From Derxia gummosa DSM 723 (GTDB lineage: Bacteria > Pseudomonadota > Gammaproteobacteria > Burkholderiales > Burkholderiaceae_E), in NCBI RefSeq assembly GCF_000482785.1, contig NZ_AXWS01000018.1:1-64000 (forward strand): 64,000 nt of DNA, given 5' to 3'. How positions within the stretch are numbered: the first letter of the stretch is position 1; each line of letters opens with the position of its first letter. The translations under genes and the position numbers were made by a program. The notes under the pieces are model-generated. The model saw nothing but the letters and a program-made list of their open reading frames with translations. It was not told where the DNA came from and did not search any database. Below, piece after piece: positions 25,891 to 35,735 of the stretch.

Positions 25891-25928
25891 CTTCCTCCCC
25901 CCGCCCGACCTCCGCCAGAAAGCCCCGC

Positions 25929-26174
25929 GTGATCCGCCTCATCCTCGAAGCCGTCGCCATCCTCCACCTCGGCCCCGGCATCGCCTTCGCGCTGCTCGCC
26001 TTCGGTTGCGATGGCGATCTCGCCTTCCTGCGCGACACCTGTGCCCGCAGCGGCCTGTCGGCCTTCTTCAGCCTCACGGCCTGGGCCTGGCTGGCGCTGC
26101 TGCTCGGCTGGGGCGCGATGCTGCTGCTGCGCCGTCGGCGCGAGTCGGCCGAAGCTTCGCCCGCCGCCGAATGA
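25929..26174 (+). CDS. Small hypothetical membrane protein
   Basis: An 81-residue protein read from the GTG at 25929. Two hydrophobic stretches (LILEAVAILHLGPGIAFALLAF, in pieces ILEAVAILHLGPG and IAFALLAF; then LTAWAWLALLLGWGAMLLLR) are separated by a loop with two Cys (GCDGDLAFLRDTCARSG). The tail is charged. Its stop overlaps the start of the acetyltransferase gene (ATGA). No family recognised. Confidence 0.55.
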   Translation: MIRLILEAVAILHLGPGIAFALLAFGCDGDLAFLRDTCARSGLSAFFSLTAWAWLALLLGWGAMLLLRRRRESAEASPAAE

Positions 26175-26602
26175 CCACTCCGCACCTCGCCCGCCTGCCC
26201 GACGCCGATCTCGCCTGGGCCAACGCCCGTTACGCCGAGGTCGATTTCCTGCCCTCCGACGCCTCGCACTTCCTCGCGCTGGCCATGCTCGACGGCGAGC
26301 GCGCCGGCCTCGGCCGCGTGGTGCCGGTGTCGGCCACGGCGGGCGAGCTGGGCGGGATGGTGGTGCTGCCGGCATTTCGCGGGCGCGGCGTGGCGGATGC
26401 GCTGGTCGGCTTTCTTGTCGCGCAGTCGCGCTTCGCCGAGCTGTTCTGCATCCCCTTCGCCGACCTCGTGCCGCTGTATGCGCGGCATGGTTTCGTGACG
26501 CTGCCTGATGACGCGCCGGCGCCCGCGCCGGTAGCGGACAAGCTCGCGTGGTGCCGCGCGCATTACCCGAGGGCGGTGGCGCTCATGCGGCGGGCGGGTT
26601 GA
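26171..26602 (+). CDS. GNAT family N-acetyltransferase
   Basis: A 143-residue Gcn5-related acetyltransferase. The acetyl-CoA loop is VVLPAFRGRGVADALVGFLV (VVLPAFRGRGVADAL is the core); PLYARHGFV is the usual motif B. Substrate unknown. The start overlaps the preceding membrane-protein stop. Its 3' end overlaps the convergent Fic gene end by about 20 bp. Confidence 0.85.
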   Translation: MTTPHLARLPDADLAWANARYAEVDFLPSDASHFLALAMLDGERAGLGRVVPVSATAGELGGMVVLPAFRGRGVADALVGFLVAQSRFAELFCIPFADLVPLYARHGFVTLPDDAPAPAPVADKLAWCRAHYPRAVALMRRAG

Positions 26603-28055
26603 GCGCCCGTTTCACCGCGTCCTCCACCGCGTCGAAGGCCGCTTCCGGCACCTGCCCGGCGAACTTGCGGCGCAGGTTGGCCGACACCGTCCCGCCTTGC
26701 CGGAAGGCGCCCTGCATGAGCGTCGCGAGCGCATTGCCGCGCAGATCGTGGCGCTCATTCACCTCGCGCCAGGCGCCATCCCAGGCGACGAGAAAGTGCG
26801 TCTCGTCGCGCAGGTCGCGCTCCAGCGCCTGCCGCGTCATGTCGAGCAGGAAATGCACGCAGGCGGTCGCATCCCAGTAGCGGTAGAGGGCGTCGCCGGT
26901 CAGCGGTTCGAAGCGGTATTCGCCTTCGTCGATCCAGGTCACGCGCCACAGGTCGCGCACCGGCCGCGAGAAGGCTTGCAGCACACGCAGGTAGTCGGCT
27001 TCGTTGCGCCGCATCGCCACCGACACCGGCAGCACGAAGGCGCGCGGCAGGCGGCCCGAGCGCCCCAGCACGTGATGCACGAGAAAGCGCGACAGCCGCC
27101 CGTTGCCGTCCATGAACGGGTGGATGAACACGAAGCCGAAGCAGGCCAGCGCCGCGAGCAGCAGCGGATCGACGCCCGGCGTCTCGATGAGCGCGAGCAG
27201 TTCGCGCATGAGGCCGGGCACGGACTCCGGCGGCGGCGGCACATAGGTGACGCCGGCCGCGCCGCGCATCGGTCCGCGCAGCCAGTTCTGCTCGGTGCGG
27301 TACTGCGCCGCGTGGTCCCAGGCGTTGGTGACGATGGCGTTCTGCAATTCGACCAGCCGCTGCTCGTCGAGCGCGACCGACTCGCCGGCCTGGCGCAGCA
27401 GCGCGGCGAAGGCGGCGGCCTTGTCGGCCGGGGCGGCTTCGCGCTCGATGTCGAAGGAGCTTTCGGTTTCGTGCAGATAGGCCCAGTCGAGCGCGCGGTC
27501 GAGCAGTTCGGGGCCGATGTCGTCGGCGAACCGGCGGGCTTCGCCGAGCAGGTCGCGCGCGAGCAGCGCTTCGATCTCGGGCGTGCGGCGCACGACGGGG
27601 CAGTAATCGAGCGAGCCGAGGCCGTTGAAGTTCACCCGCCAGCGCGCGTTGCGCGGGCCGGGCACGGTGAAGTAACGCGCCGGATCGAACAGCGGCACCG
27701 TCTGGCCGCCCGGCGCCACGCCGGCCAGTTCGCGGCCGTTGAAGTGTTCCCACAGGAAGCCGGCCTTGCGCACGAACTGGCCGTTGGGCGCGGCGGCGAC
27801 GGCGGCCAGCATGTCGGCCTCGGGAATGCGCTTCAGTGCCTGCGACAGCAGCAGCAGGTCGATGCCTTCGTGCCGGATGGCGAACAGCACATGGTCGAGC
27901 GGCGCGGCGCCGGTGGGCGCGGCGCGGGGCGGGATGGCGAGGCAGCCGTCCGCGCCCGGGCTGATGCGCGTCACCGGCTGGACGCGGGCGGGGCGCACAA
28001 TCGGTGGCACCGGCAGCGCCAGCGAGGTCCGCAGGAATTCGTAGCCGACGACCAT
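26583..28055 (-). CDS. Fic family protein (probable AMPylase) with N-terminal inhibitory-type motif
   Basis: A 490-residue Fic/DOC protein; these usually transfer AMP to Ser, Thr or Tyr of target proteins. The catalytic loop HPFMDGNGRLSR (312-323) is a perfect HPFx(D/E)GNGRxxR match with H312 catalytic. Upstream, S200-F-D-I-E204-R fits the (S/T)xxxE(G/N) autoinhibitory helix except that Arg replaces Gly/Asn. The N-terminal ~110 residues include a helical segment (HVLFAIRHEGIDLLLLSQAL) typical of larger Fic proteins; the C-terminal ~120 residues are a helical extension. The start at 28055 precedes the conserved N-terminal segment; further upstream in-frame sequence runs into divergent genes. 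It is single-gene, with no antitoxin partner. Confidence 0.92.
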   Translation of the reverse strand: MVVGYEFLRTSLALPVPPIVRPARVQPVTRISPGADGCLAIPPRAAPTGAAPLDHVLFAIRHEGIDLLLLSQALKRIPEADMLAAVAAAPNGQFVRKAGFLWEHFNGRELAGVAPGGQTVPLFDPARYFTVPGPRNARWRVNFNGLGSLDYCPVVRRTPEIEALLARDLLGEARRFADDIGPELLDRALDWAYLHETESSFDIEREAAPADKAAAFAALLRQAGESVALDEQRLVELQNAIVTNAWDHAAQYRTEQNWLRGPMRGAAGVTYVPPPPESVPGLMRELLALIETPGVDPLLLAALACFGFVFIHPFMDGNGRLSRFLVHHVLGRSGRLPRAFVLPVSVAMRRNEADYLRVLQAFSRPVRDLWRVTWIDEGEYRFEPLTGDALYRYWDATACVHFLLDMTRQALERDLRDETHFLVAWDGAWREVNERHDLRGNALATLMQGAFRQGGTVSANLRRKFAGQVPEAAFDAVEDAVKRALNPPAA

Positions 28056-28077
28056 TTTTTCTTTGCCCGGACGCGAA

Positions 28078-28106
28078 ATTTTTAAATTCCGGCAGTTGTA
28101 ACGCAA
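28078..28106 (-). promoter_or_regulatory. Candidate promoter of the Fic gene
   Basis: In the AT-rich 96-bp gap between divergent Fic and GNAT genes, the minus strand has TTGCGT (28106-28101), a 17-base spacer and AAAAAT (28083-28078), about 23 bp before the Fic start. The match is moderate only. Confidence 0.35.
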
Positions 28107-28151
28107 ATTTTTTAAGAGTGCCGCCTCCGCGCGGCCCCTCCCGCCTTCCCC

Positions 28152-28688
28152 ATGCACCCCATCCCCCGCCTGCGCCCCATGCGCGAGCACGACATCCCCG
28201 CCGTCCTCGCCGTCCAGTCCGCCTGCTACACCGAACTCGTGCCCGAATCGGCCGACGCCTTCCTCACCAAGCTCGCCGCCTCGCCGGGCACCTGCTGGGT
28301 CGCGCTCGGCGTGCGCGACCGGCTGCTCGGCTACCTCGTGGCGCTGCCGTGGCGCTTCGACGCGCCGCCCGCGCTCGACCTGCGCGACTGCCGCCTGCCC
28401 GCCGAGCCCGACTGCCTTTATCTGCACGACCTCGCCATCGCGCCGCATGCGCGCGGCCAGGGCGTGGCCGACGCCCTCGTCGATGCCTTCGTGATGTGCC
28501 TGCGCGACCTGCGCCTGCCGCGCGCCGCGCTCACGGCCGTGCAGGGTTCGGCGGCGTTCTGGGCGCGGCACGGTTTCAGCCCGGTGGACGACGGCCTGCT
28601 GCCGGCGGCCAAGCTCGCGAGCTACGGCGCGGGCGCCTGCTACATGACGCGGCCGGCAAAGCGCCCGGCCGCGAGGATCGCGGCCTGA
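28152..28688 (+). CDS. GNAT family N-acetyltransferase
   Basis: A 178-residue acetyltransferase. It opens RLRPMREHDIPAVLAVQSACY, the usual strand-helix start (RPMREHDIPAVLAVQ). The CoA-binding motif is LHDLAIAPHARGQGVADALV (core APHARGQGVADAL); AFWARHGFSPVD is the C-terminal wedge. Substrate unknown. Divergent from the Fic gene and 88 bp before a VOC-protein gene. Confidence 0.88.
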   Translation: MHPIPRLRPMREHDIPAVLAVQSACYTELVPESADAFLTKLAASPGTCWVALGVRDRLLGYLVALPWRFDAPPALDLRDCRLPAEPDCLYLHDLAIAPHARGQGVADALVDAFVMCLRDLRLPRAALTAVQGSAAFWARHGFSPVDDGLLPAAKLASYGAGACYMTRPAKRPAARIAA

Positions 28689-28775
28689 GCCGTCCCGTCG
28701 GCGTCGCGCGCCCCGTGCCGCATTCCGCGCGCACGCCGGACATGACGCCCGCACGCCCGCCTGAAAGGAAGCCCC

Positions 28776-29177
28776 ATGTTCTCCCACGTGTTCATCGGCG
28801 TGTCCGACTTCGACCGCGCCTTCGCCTTCTACGAGCCGCTCATGGCGGCGCTCGGCGCGCGGCTGCGCATCCATGACCCGGCCAAGCCCTGGGCCGTGTG
28901 GCAGTCCGAGCCGGGGCCGAGGCCGCTGTTCGGCATCGGCAAGCCCTTCGACGGCCAACCGCACGCGGCCGGCAACGGGCAGATGACGGCCTTCGTGGCG
29001 CCCACGCGGGCCCTGGTCGATGCCGTGCATGCGCTTGCAATCTCGCGCGGCGGCAGTTGCGAAGGCCCGCCCGGGCTGCGGCCGCACTACCACGCCAACT
29101 ATTACGGCGCCTACTTCCGCGACCCGGACGGAAACAAGCTCTGCGTGGCCTGTCATGCAGCACAGGAGGCCGCATGA
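28776..29177 (+). CDS. VOC superfamily (glyoxalase-like) protein
   Basis: A 133-residue vicinal-oxygen-chelate protein. The start MFSHVFIGVSDFDRAFAFYE (core HVFIGVSDFDRAFAFY) and the end YYGAYFRDPDGNKLCVACH (core YFRDPDGNKLCVACH) are the paired betaalphabetabetabeta landmarks with potential metal ligands. Members range from glyoxalases to fosfomycin-type transferases; this lone short form cannot be assigned. Its stop overlaps the next gene's start (ATGA). Confidence 0.88.
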   Translation: MFSHVFIGVSDFDRAFAFYEPLMAALGARLRIHDPAKPWAVWQSEPGPRPLFGIGKPFDGQPHAAGNGQMTAFVAPTRALVDAVHALAISRGGSCEGPPGLRPHYHANYYGAYFRDPDGNKLCVACHAAQEAA

Positions 29178-30217
29178 ACTTCTCCCGCAAGCTGGCCGCG
29201 CTGCTCGCGGCGCTCGTTGCAGGTGCCGCGCCCGCCTCCCGCGCCGCCTCGCTCGGCCTGCTCGAACTCCCCGCCGACGACCGCTCCGGCCCCGTCACCG
29301 TCTTCTATCCGGCCGAGGCCGCCGCCCTGCCGCAGGAGCGCATCGGCATCCGCTTCGACGCCGCGCCCGACGCATCGCCCCGGCCCGGCAACGGCCGGCT
29401 CGTCGTGATCTCCCACGGCTCGGGCGCGCTGCCCTGGGTGCAGCTCGACCTCGCGCGCGATCTCGTCGCGGCCGGCTTCACTGTGGCGATGCCGATCCAC
29501 GCCGGCGACAACGCCTTCGACATGGCGGACGTCGGCCCCGCGAGCTGGGCGCGCCGGCCGCTGGAGGTGTCGCGCGCGATCGACCGGCTGCGCGCCGACG
29601 GCCGCTTCGGCGCGCTCGACTACACGCGCGTCGGCATGTACGGCATGTCGGCGGGCGGGCACACGGCGCTCGTGCTGGCGGGCGGGCAATGGTCGCCGGC
29701 CGGGCTGCGCGACCACTGCCGCGCCCACATCGACGACGACTTCGCCGCCTGCGCCGGCACCGTGTTCGAGCTGGACGGCGGCTGGCTCGACCGCTTCCGC
29801 AAGGTCGCCGCCGTCACCGCGATCGAATGGCGCTTCGGCGACGCCACGCCGCGCGCCCACGCCGACGCGCGCATCGTCGCGATCGTGGCCGGCGTGCCCT
29901 ACGCGGCCGACTTCGACATGGCGACGCTCAAGGCGCCGGCCGTGCCGCTCGCGCTCGTGACCGCCGGCGCCGACCGCTGGCTCGCGCCGCGCTTCCACGG
30001 CGAGGCGGTGCTCGCCGCCTGCGCGACCTGCGAGCGGCTGCTCGATCTGCCGAACGGCGGGCACGGCGCGTTGCTGTCGCCGCTGCCGCCGAAGGCGAAG
30101 GGCGCGGTCGCGCGGCTCATCGCCGATCCGCCGGCCTTCGACCGGGCGGCGGAGGTGCCGCGCGTGGATCGGGCGATCGTGGGGTGGTTCGAGCGGCGGT
30201 TGGGCGTGGAGCGCTGA
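29174..30217 (+). CDS. Exported alpha/beta hydrolase (dienelactone hydrolase / PAF-acetylhydrolase-like)
   Basis: A 347-residue secreted hydrolase. The signal peptide ends near residue 25 (LLAALVAGAAPASRA). The nucleophile elbow is GMYGMSAGGHTAL (G-x-S-x-G with Ser catalytic), preceded by the oxyanion segment VVISHGSGALPW. A late His in NGGHGALLSP is the probable catalytic base. AGGRAGG AGG-type ribosome site (AGGAGG at about 29163-29168) precedes the ATG, which overlaps the VOC stop. Substrate is unknown; lactone or ester hydrolysis in the periplasm is a family-level inference. Confidence 0.85.
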   Translation: MNFSRKLAALLAALVAGAAPASRAASLGLLELPADDRSGPVTVFYPAEAAALPQERIGIRFDAAPDASPRPGNGRLVVISHGSGALPWVQLDLARDLVAAGFTVAMPIHAGDNAFDMADVGPASWARRPLEVSRAIDRLRADGRFGALDYTRVGMYGMSAGGHTALVLAGGQWSPAGLRDHCRAHIDDDFAACAGTVFELDGGWLDRFRKVAAVTAIEWRFGDATPRAHADARIVAIVAGVPYAADFDMATLKAPAVPLALVTAGADRWLAPRFHGEAVLAACATCERLLDLPNGGHGALLSPLPPKAKGAVARLIADPPAFDRAAEVPRVDRAIVGWFERRLGVER

Positions 30218-30253
30218 GCGACGCGGCATTGCTCCCGCCGCGCCGTCACCGGC

Positions 30254-31324
30254 TCACGCCCGCGCCGCGATCCACCGCGAATACATCGGCCCCGCCGACA
30301 GCAGCACCAGCACCATCCGCAGCACATGCGCCGCCACCACCAGCGGCGTGCCCAGCCCGAGCACCCCGGCCGTCAGCGCCATTTCCGAGATCCCGCCCGG
30401 CGCGCCCGCCAGCACCAGCGTCGGCGTGGCGATGCCCGACAGCGCGGCGATCGCCCAGGCCTGCAAGCCGCACAGCCCGAGCGACACGTAGTTGCTCAGC
30501 GCCACCGCCGCCAGAAAGCGCGGTGCGCCCGTGAGCATCGCGCGGTCGAAGCGCATGCCGAGCGTCATGCCGATCAGCACCTGCGCGAGGTCCACCATCG
30601 GCACCGGCAAGCGCCCGTCGAGCAGCCCGCCGCCGGCTGCGAAGGCCGCGCCGAACAGCGGCGCCAGCACCCAGGCGTTGGGCGTGCCGAGGCGCGCGAG
30701 CACCGCCGCGAGCAGCGCATTCACCCCGAGCAGCGCCGCCATCACCGGCCAGCCGAGCAGCGTGCCCGAGGCATGCCAGAGGTCGCCGCCATGCACGCCG
30801 AGCAGCGCGAACAGCGGCGGCAGCGTCACCACCACGACCAGCACGCGCACGCTTTGCGCCATCGCGACGCGATCGACGCGCGCGCCGGCGCGCTCGGCCA
30901 GCACCGACATTTCCATCGCCCCGCCCGGCATGCTCGCGAACCAGGCCGTGCCCCGGTCGAGCGCGCACCAGCGCCGCAGCAGGTTGCTGCCCACCAGCGC
31001 CAGCAGCGGCGCGCTCGCCGCCACCAGCAGCAGCCAGCCGCCGCGCTCGGCCACTGCGCGCACCACCGGCGGCGTGAACTGCAAGCCCAGCGCCGTGCCG
31101 ACGATCCACTGCCCCGCGAAGCGCCCGTTGCGCGGCAGCGCGCCCACGCCGGGGCCGATGCGCAGCGCCGACATCGTGAACAGCGCGCCCAGCATCCACG
31201 GCAGCGGAATGCGCAGCCACGCGAACAGCGCGCCGCCGAGCGCGCAGGCCGCGAGCGACAGCAGTTGATGGACGAGCAGGCGGGCGTCGAAGCCGCGTTC
31301 GTGGTCGGGAGGAGAAGCGGTCAT
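30254..31324 (-). CDS. AbrB family membrane protein (PF05145-type, COG3180)
   Basis: A 356-residue protein with about ten transmembrane segments in two repeated halves. Each half contains the family's motif: LRIPLPWMLGAL and GTAWFASMPGGAMEMSVLAE in the first, GIATPTLVLAGAPGGISEMAL in the second (PGGISEMALTAGVLGLGTPLV). Such proteins are often mis-annotated as ammonia monooxygenase; their substrate is not established. Convergent with the hydrolase gene and 317 bp downstream of the ABC importer operon. Confidence 0.88.
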   Translation of the reverse strand: MTASPPDHERGFDARLLVHQLLSLAACALGGALFAWLRIPLPWMLGALFTMSALRIGPGVGALPRNGRFAGQWIVGTALGLQFTPPVVRAVAERGGWLLLVAASAPLLALVGSNLLRRWCALDRGTAWFASMPGGAMEMSVLAERAGARVDRVAMAQSVRVLVVVVTLPPLFALLGVHGGDLWHASGTLLGWPVMAALLGVNALLAAVLARLGTPNAWVLAPLFGAAFAAGGGLLDGRLPVPMVDLAQVLIGMTLGMRFDRAMLTGAPRFLAAVALSNYVSLGLCGLQAWAIAALSGIATPTLVLAGAPGGISEMALTAGVLGLGTPLVVAAHVLRMVLVLLSAGPMYSRWIAARA

Positions 31325-31641
31325 GGCGCGCGAGCATGCCCTGTGATGGCGGCGCGGCCGTCGGGCGCCGGCCCGCGATCGCTAGGCCGGTGTGACCGCG
31401 CCGTCATCCGTGAAAAGAAAGCGACGCGCCCGTTGCCGCGCCCGCCGGAGAGGACGGGCGCGCGGTCGCGTCGCAAAGGCCGGCAGCCACGCGCCGGCCG
31501 GGAGATCCTGGCGCCGCCAGGAGGGGGCGGCGGCGCCAGGCAAGACACGTCGGGCGCCGGGCCGGATCGGCCGGCCCAAGCCCAGTCAGGCCGAACCGGC
31601 CGGGCCGAGCTTGCGAGCCCGTCCCGTCGGCCGGAACACCG
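31325..31641. other. Intergenic stretch holding a strong hairpin, no gene
   Basis: 317 bp between two minus-strand genes, no supported reading frame with domain content. The notable content is the 12-bp-stem hairpin at 31507-31540; the rest is GC-rich with short dyads of GGCCGG type. Confidence 0.6.
31507..31540 (-). terminator. Candidate terminator hairpin after the ABC importer operon
   Basis: CCTGGCGCCGCC (31507-31518) and GGCGGCGCCAGG (31529-31540) are exact reverse complements around a 10-base loop. It lies about 100 bp after the ATPase stop codon on the minus strand. No T-run follows, so termination may be Rho-assisted. Confidence 0.5.
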
Positions 31642-32718
<1,077 letters not shown>

Positions 32719-32786
32719 CGCGGCTCCTTGCGAGGCGTGCGGGGTGGTGCGGTTGGCGGGCGAGACGGATGCGTTCATGAGGCGCC

Positions 32787-34550
32787 TCACTTGTGCAGGT
32801 TGATGCCGAAGCGCAGGGCGATGGCGAGGCCCGTGCCGACGATGGCGATGTTGATGAGCGAGAGCGCGGCGACCATGTCCACGGCGCCCGTGGCCCACAG
32901 CGACACCAGCACCGAGCCGATCACTTCCGTGCCCGGCGCGAGCAGGTACACGCCGGTCGAGTACTCGCGCTCGAAGATCATGAAGATCAGCAGCCACGAG
33001 GCGAGCAGGCCGTTGCGGATGAGCGGCAGGGTCACGTCGCGCAGCGTGCGGCCGGCGCTGGCGCCGGTGAGGCGGGCGGCTTCCTCCAGCTCGGGCGCCA
33101 CTTGCAGCAGCGCGCTCTGGATGAGGCGCATGCCGTAGGCGAGCCACACGACGGTGTAGGCGATCCAGATGCTGATGATGGTCGAGCGCAGGGGATTGAG
33201 CGCCGGCACGAACAGGAACACCCAGAAGATCGCCAGACCGGCGAGCAGCCCCGGCACGGCGCGCGGCGTCATGACCAGGTAATCGACCATGCGCACCAGG
33301 CCGTCATGCTTGCGGTGGGTGCTCAGGCCGATGGCGGCGTAGCAGGCCACCGCGAGCGCGCCGCCGACGGTGCCGATGGCCAGCGTGTTGAGGATGGCGC
33401 GCACCATCGTGCGGTCCTCGAACACGGCGCGGAAGTTGTCGAGCGTCAGCACTTCGAGCAGGTCCACGCCCTCGCCCCAGCTCGTCACGAAGGCGCGCAG
33501 CGTCACGCCGCCGAGCGGGATCAGCACCGTGAACAGCAGCCACAGGCCCACGATGCCGAAGGCCGCGTACTTCCACTTGCCGAGCATGAGCGGACGCTGG
33601 CGCGCGGCCTTGCCCTTGATGCTCGCGTAGCGGTTGGCCGTGCGCAGCAGCAGGCGTTGCAGCAGCACGAGCGGCAGCGTGACGGCGATGATGCAGACCG
33701 CCACCGCCGCCATGAGCTGGTAGCTGGGCGTGCCGAGCTTGCTCGCGAGCTTGTACAGATAGGTGGTGAGCACCAGATGGCCCTCGGGATCACCGAGCAC
33801 CAGCGGCAGGCCGAAGATCTCGAAGCCGAGGAAGAACATCAGCACGCCCGCGTACAGCAGCGCCGGCGCGATCAGCGGAATGCTCACATGCACCGCCACC
33901 GTGAAAGGGCTTGCACCGGCGATGCGCGCCGCTTCTTCCACATCGCTGCCGAGATTGCGCAGCGCCGACGAGGCGTAGAGGTACACATGCGGCACATGCG
34001 TCAGGCCCGCGACGATCGCGATGCTCGTGAGCGAATAGATGTTCCAGGGCACGAAGCCCAGCAGCTTCTGCGCCCACATCGACGCGAAGCCCACCGGCCC
34101 CATCGCCACCACATAGCCGAAGGCCAGCACCACCGGCGAGATGAACACCGGCACCAGCAGCATCGGCTCCAGCGCGCGCCGGCCCGGCAGGTCGGTGCGC
34201 ACCATGAGGAAGGCCAGCGCCGCGCCGAGCGGCACCGAGATCGCCGCCATGCCGGTGGCGATCGCCACCGAGTTGCGGCCGGCGATCCAGAAGTCCTCGT
34301 CCTCGAAGATGAAGCGGTAGGAATCGAGCGTCAGCACGCTGCCCTTCATGAAGAAGGCGCCCGACAGGAAGCTCTGCCACAGGATCAGCAGCAGCGGGGT
34401 CAGCACGCAGACGGCGAGCAGGCCCGTGACCGCCACGCGCGCGGTCGGGAAGGGCAGGCGGGGGCGACGGGCGCGCAGGCCGTCATGGCCGTTGCGGCCG
34501 TTGTCGCCGGCGTGCCTGTGGTGCGGGAGGGCGGTCACGGGAGTGCTCAT
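32787..34550 (-). CDS. Fused two-domain ABC importer permease (FbpB-like)
   Basis: A 587-residue inner-membrane permease carrying two BPD_transp_1 halves in one chain, about 12 membrane segments, as in FbpB/SfuB iron permeases. Each half has its EAA loop: SDVEEAARIAGASPFTVAVH in the first and PELEEAARLTGASAGRTLRD in the second, which dock on the ATPase. The start at 34550 overlaps the binding-protein stop (ATGA); an ATG eight codons earlier is possible but has no better ribosome site. A His/Arg-rich cytoplasmic N-terminus (about 40 residues) precedes the first helix. Confidence 0.93.
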   Translation of the reverse strand: MSTPVTALPHHRHAGDNGRNGHDGLRARRPRLPFPTARVAVTGLLAVCVLTPLLLILWQSFLSGAFFMKGSVLTLDSYRFIFEDEDFWIAGRNSVAIATGMAAISVPLGAALAFLMVRTDLPGRRALEPMLLVPVFISPVVLAFGYVVAMGPVGFASMWAQKLLGFVPWNIYSLTSIAIVAGLTHVPHVYLYASSALRNLGSDVEEAARIAGASPFTVAVHVSIPLIAPALLYAGVLMFFLGFEIFGLPLVLGDPEGHLVLTTYLYKLASKLGTPSYQLMAAVAVCIIAVTLPLVLLQRLLLRTANRYASIKGKAARQRPLMLGKWKYAAFGIVGLWLLFTVLIPLGGVTLRAFVTSWGEGVDLLEVLTLDNFRAVFEDRTMVRAILNTLAIGTVGGALAVACYAAIGLSTHRKHDGLVRMVDYLVMTPRAVPGLLAGLAIFWVFLFVPALNPLRSTIISIWIAYTVVWLAYGMRLIQSALLQVAPELEEAARLTGASAGRTLRDVTLPLIRNGLLASWLLIFMIFEREYSTGVYLLAPGTEVIGSVLVSLWATGAVDMVAALSLINIAIVGTGLAIALRFGINLHK

Positions 34551-35626
34551 TTCGGGCTCTTCACTGCGTTCCACTGCTTGAGGAATTCGAGCCGCTTGGC
34601 CTGGTCGAGATAGGTCAGCAGGCCCGGGCCGATGACGATCGGCTTGAGCGCGTTGCCGAGCTGGGCCTGGAGCCCGCTGGCGGTGGTGTCGCCGGTCACG
34701 TCGGAGCGGATGGCGAACAGGTCGGCGTCGCTGGCGATGACCTTCTGGCCGCGCTGAGACAAGATGTATTCGAGAAACACCTTCGACGCGGCCGGATGCT
34801 TCGCGCCCTTGGCGATGAACATGACGCGGCTCATCACGAGCGTGTAGTCGGACGGGAAGACGACGCCGATGCTCGGGTCCTTGGCGGCGCGGGTGAGCGC
34901 GTAGCTGCCGATCAGGTTGTAGCCGATCAGGTTCTCGCCCGAGGCGATGCGCTCCATCATCGTGCCGGTGCTCGACTGCACGCGCACGCCGGTCTGGCCC
35001 ATGGCCTTGGCCAGTTCCCAGAAGCCGGTCGGGTTGGTCAGCGCGTCCTGGCTGTGGAAGTTGAAGCCGACGCCGCTCTTCTCGGGGTCGAAGGTGGTGA
35101 CCTTGCCCTTGTACTTGTCGAGCTTCGTGGTGAGCAGCTTCGTGAAGTCGCCGTGGGTCCTGGGCACGTCGGCGGCATCGACTAGGCGCTTGTTGTAGAC
35201 GATGCCGACCGGCTCGTAGGTCGTGCCGTAGGCCTCGTTCTTCCAGATCGACCAGTCGGGCAGCTTGCTGCTGTCGGTCAGCTTGTAGGTCATGGCGTAG
35301 CCGTCGTTGACGAGCTTGACCTGCAAGTCCATGGCCGACGACCAGAGCACGTCGGCCGAGGCGCCGGCGGCGCTTTCGCTGATGAAGCGGTTGTACAGCT
35401 CGGTCGAGTTCATGTCGTGGTACTCGACCTTGACGCCGGGGTAGGCGGCCTCGAAGTCGCGCAGCAGCGGCGCGACCTGCTTCTGGTCGGTGGCGCTGTA
35501 GATGACGACGATGCCTTCGGTCTTGGCCTGGGCGATGTCGGTGGCGCTCTGGGCGCGGGCGGCGCCGGCGGTGCCGAGCGCGGCAAGCGCGAGCACGAGG
35601 GCGCGGCGCGGGATGCTGGGTTTCAT
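34547..35626 (-). CDS. Periplasmic substrate-binding protein of an Fe3+/AEP-type ABC importer
   Basis: A 359-residue binding protein of the COG1840 type. The signal peptide ends AGAARA near residue 25. The mature start EGIVVIYSATDQKQVAPLLRDFEAAYPGVKVEY (in pieces VVIYSATDQKQVAPLL and FEAAYPGVKVEY) is the family's first lobe; YEPVGIVYNKRLV and GYNLIGSYAL are ligand-region segments. FbpA proteins bind ferric iron with adjacent tyrosines, and a clear Tyr-Tyr pair is not seen here, so iron is not assured. First gene of the three-gene operon; divergence of base use is not apparent. Confidence 0.88.
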   Translation of the reverse strand: MKPSIPRRALVLALAALGTAGAARAQSATDIAQAKTEGIVVIYSATDQKQVAPLLRDFEAAYPGVKVEYHDMNSTELYNRFISESAAGASADVLWSSAMDLQVKLVNDGYAMTYKLTDSSKLPDWSIWKNEAYGTTYEPVGIVYNKRLVDAADVPRTHGDFTKLLTTKLDKYKGKVTTFDPEKSGVGFNFHSQDALTNPTGFWELAKAMGQTGVRVQSSTGTMMERIASGENLIGYNLIGSYALTRAAKDPSIGVVFPSDYTLVMSRVMFIAKGAKHPAASKVFLEYILSQRGQKVIASDADLFAIRSDVTGDTTASGLQAQLGNALKPIVIGPGLLTYLDQAKRLEFLKQWNAVKSPK

Positions 35627-35735
35627 GCGGTCTCCTCCGATGACGGGTCGTGACGGCCCGGTACTGCGTGGCTTGGGTTGGCCCGCTGGTCGCGGGCCGG
35701 GGTGCGGCGCCCGTCGTCGCAGGCGCCGTCGGGTC

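Noticed and set aside
26583-29156. Fic gene extended upstream as one 857-residue protein
   Set aside because: The extra N-terminal part is an antisense frame of the GNAT, VOC and hydrolase genes with no domain; the Fic family start is at 28055.
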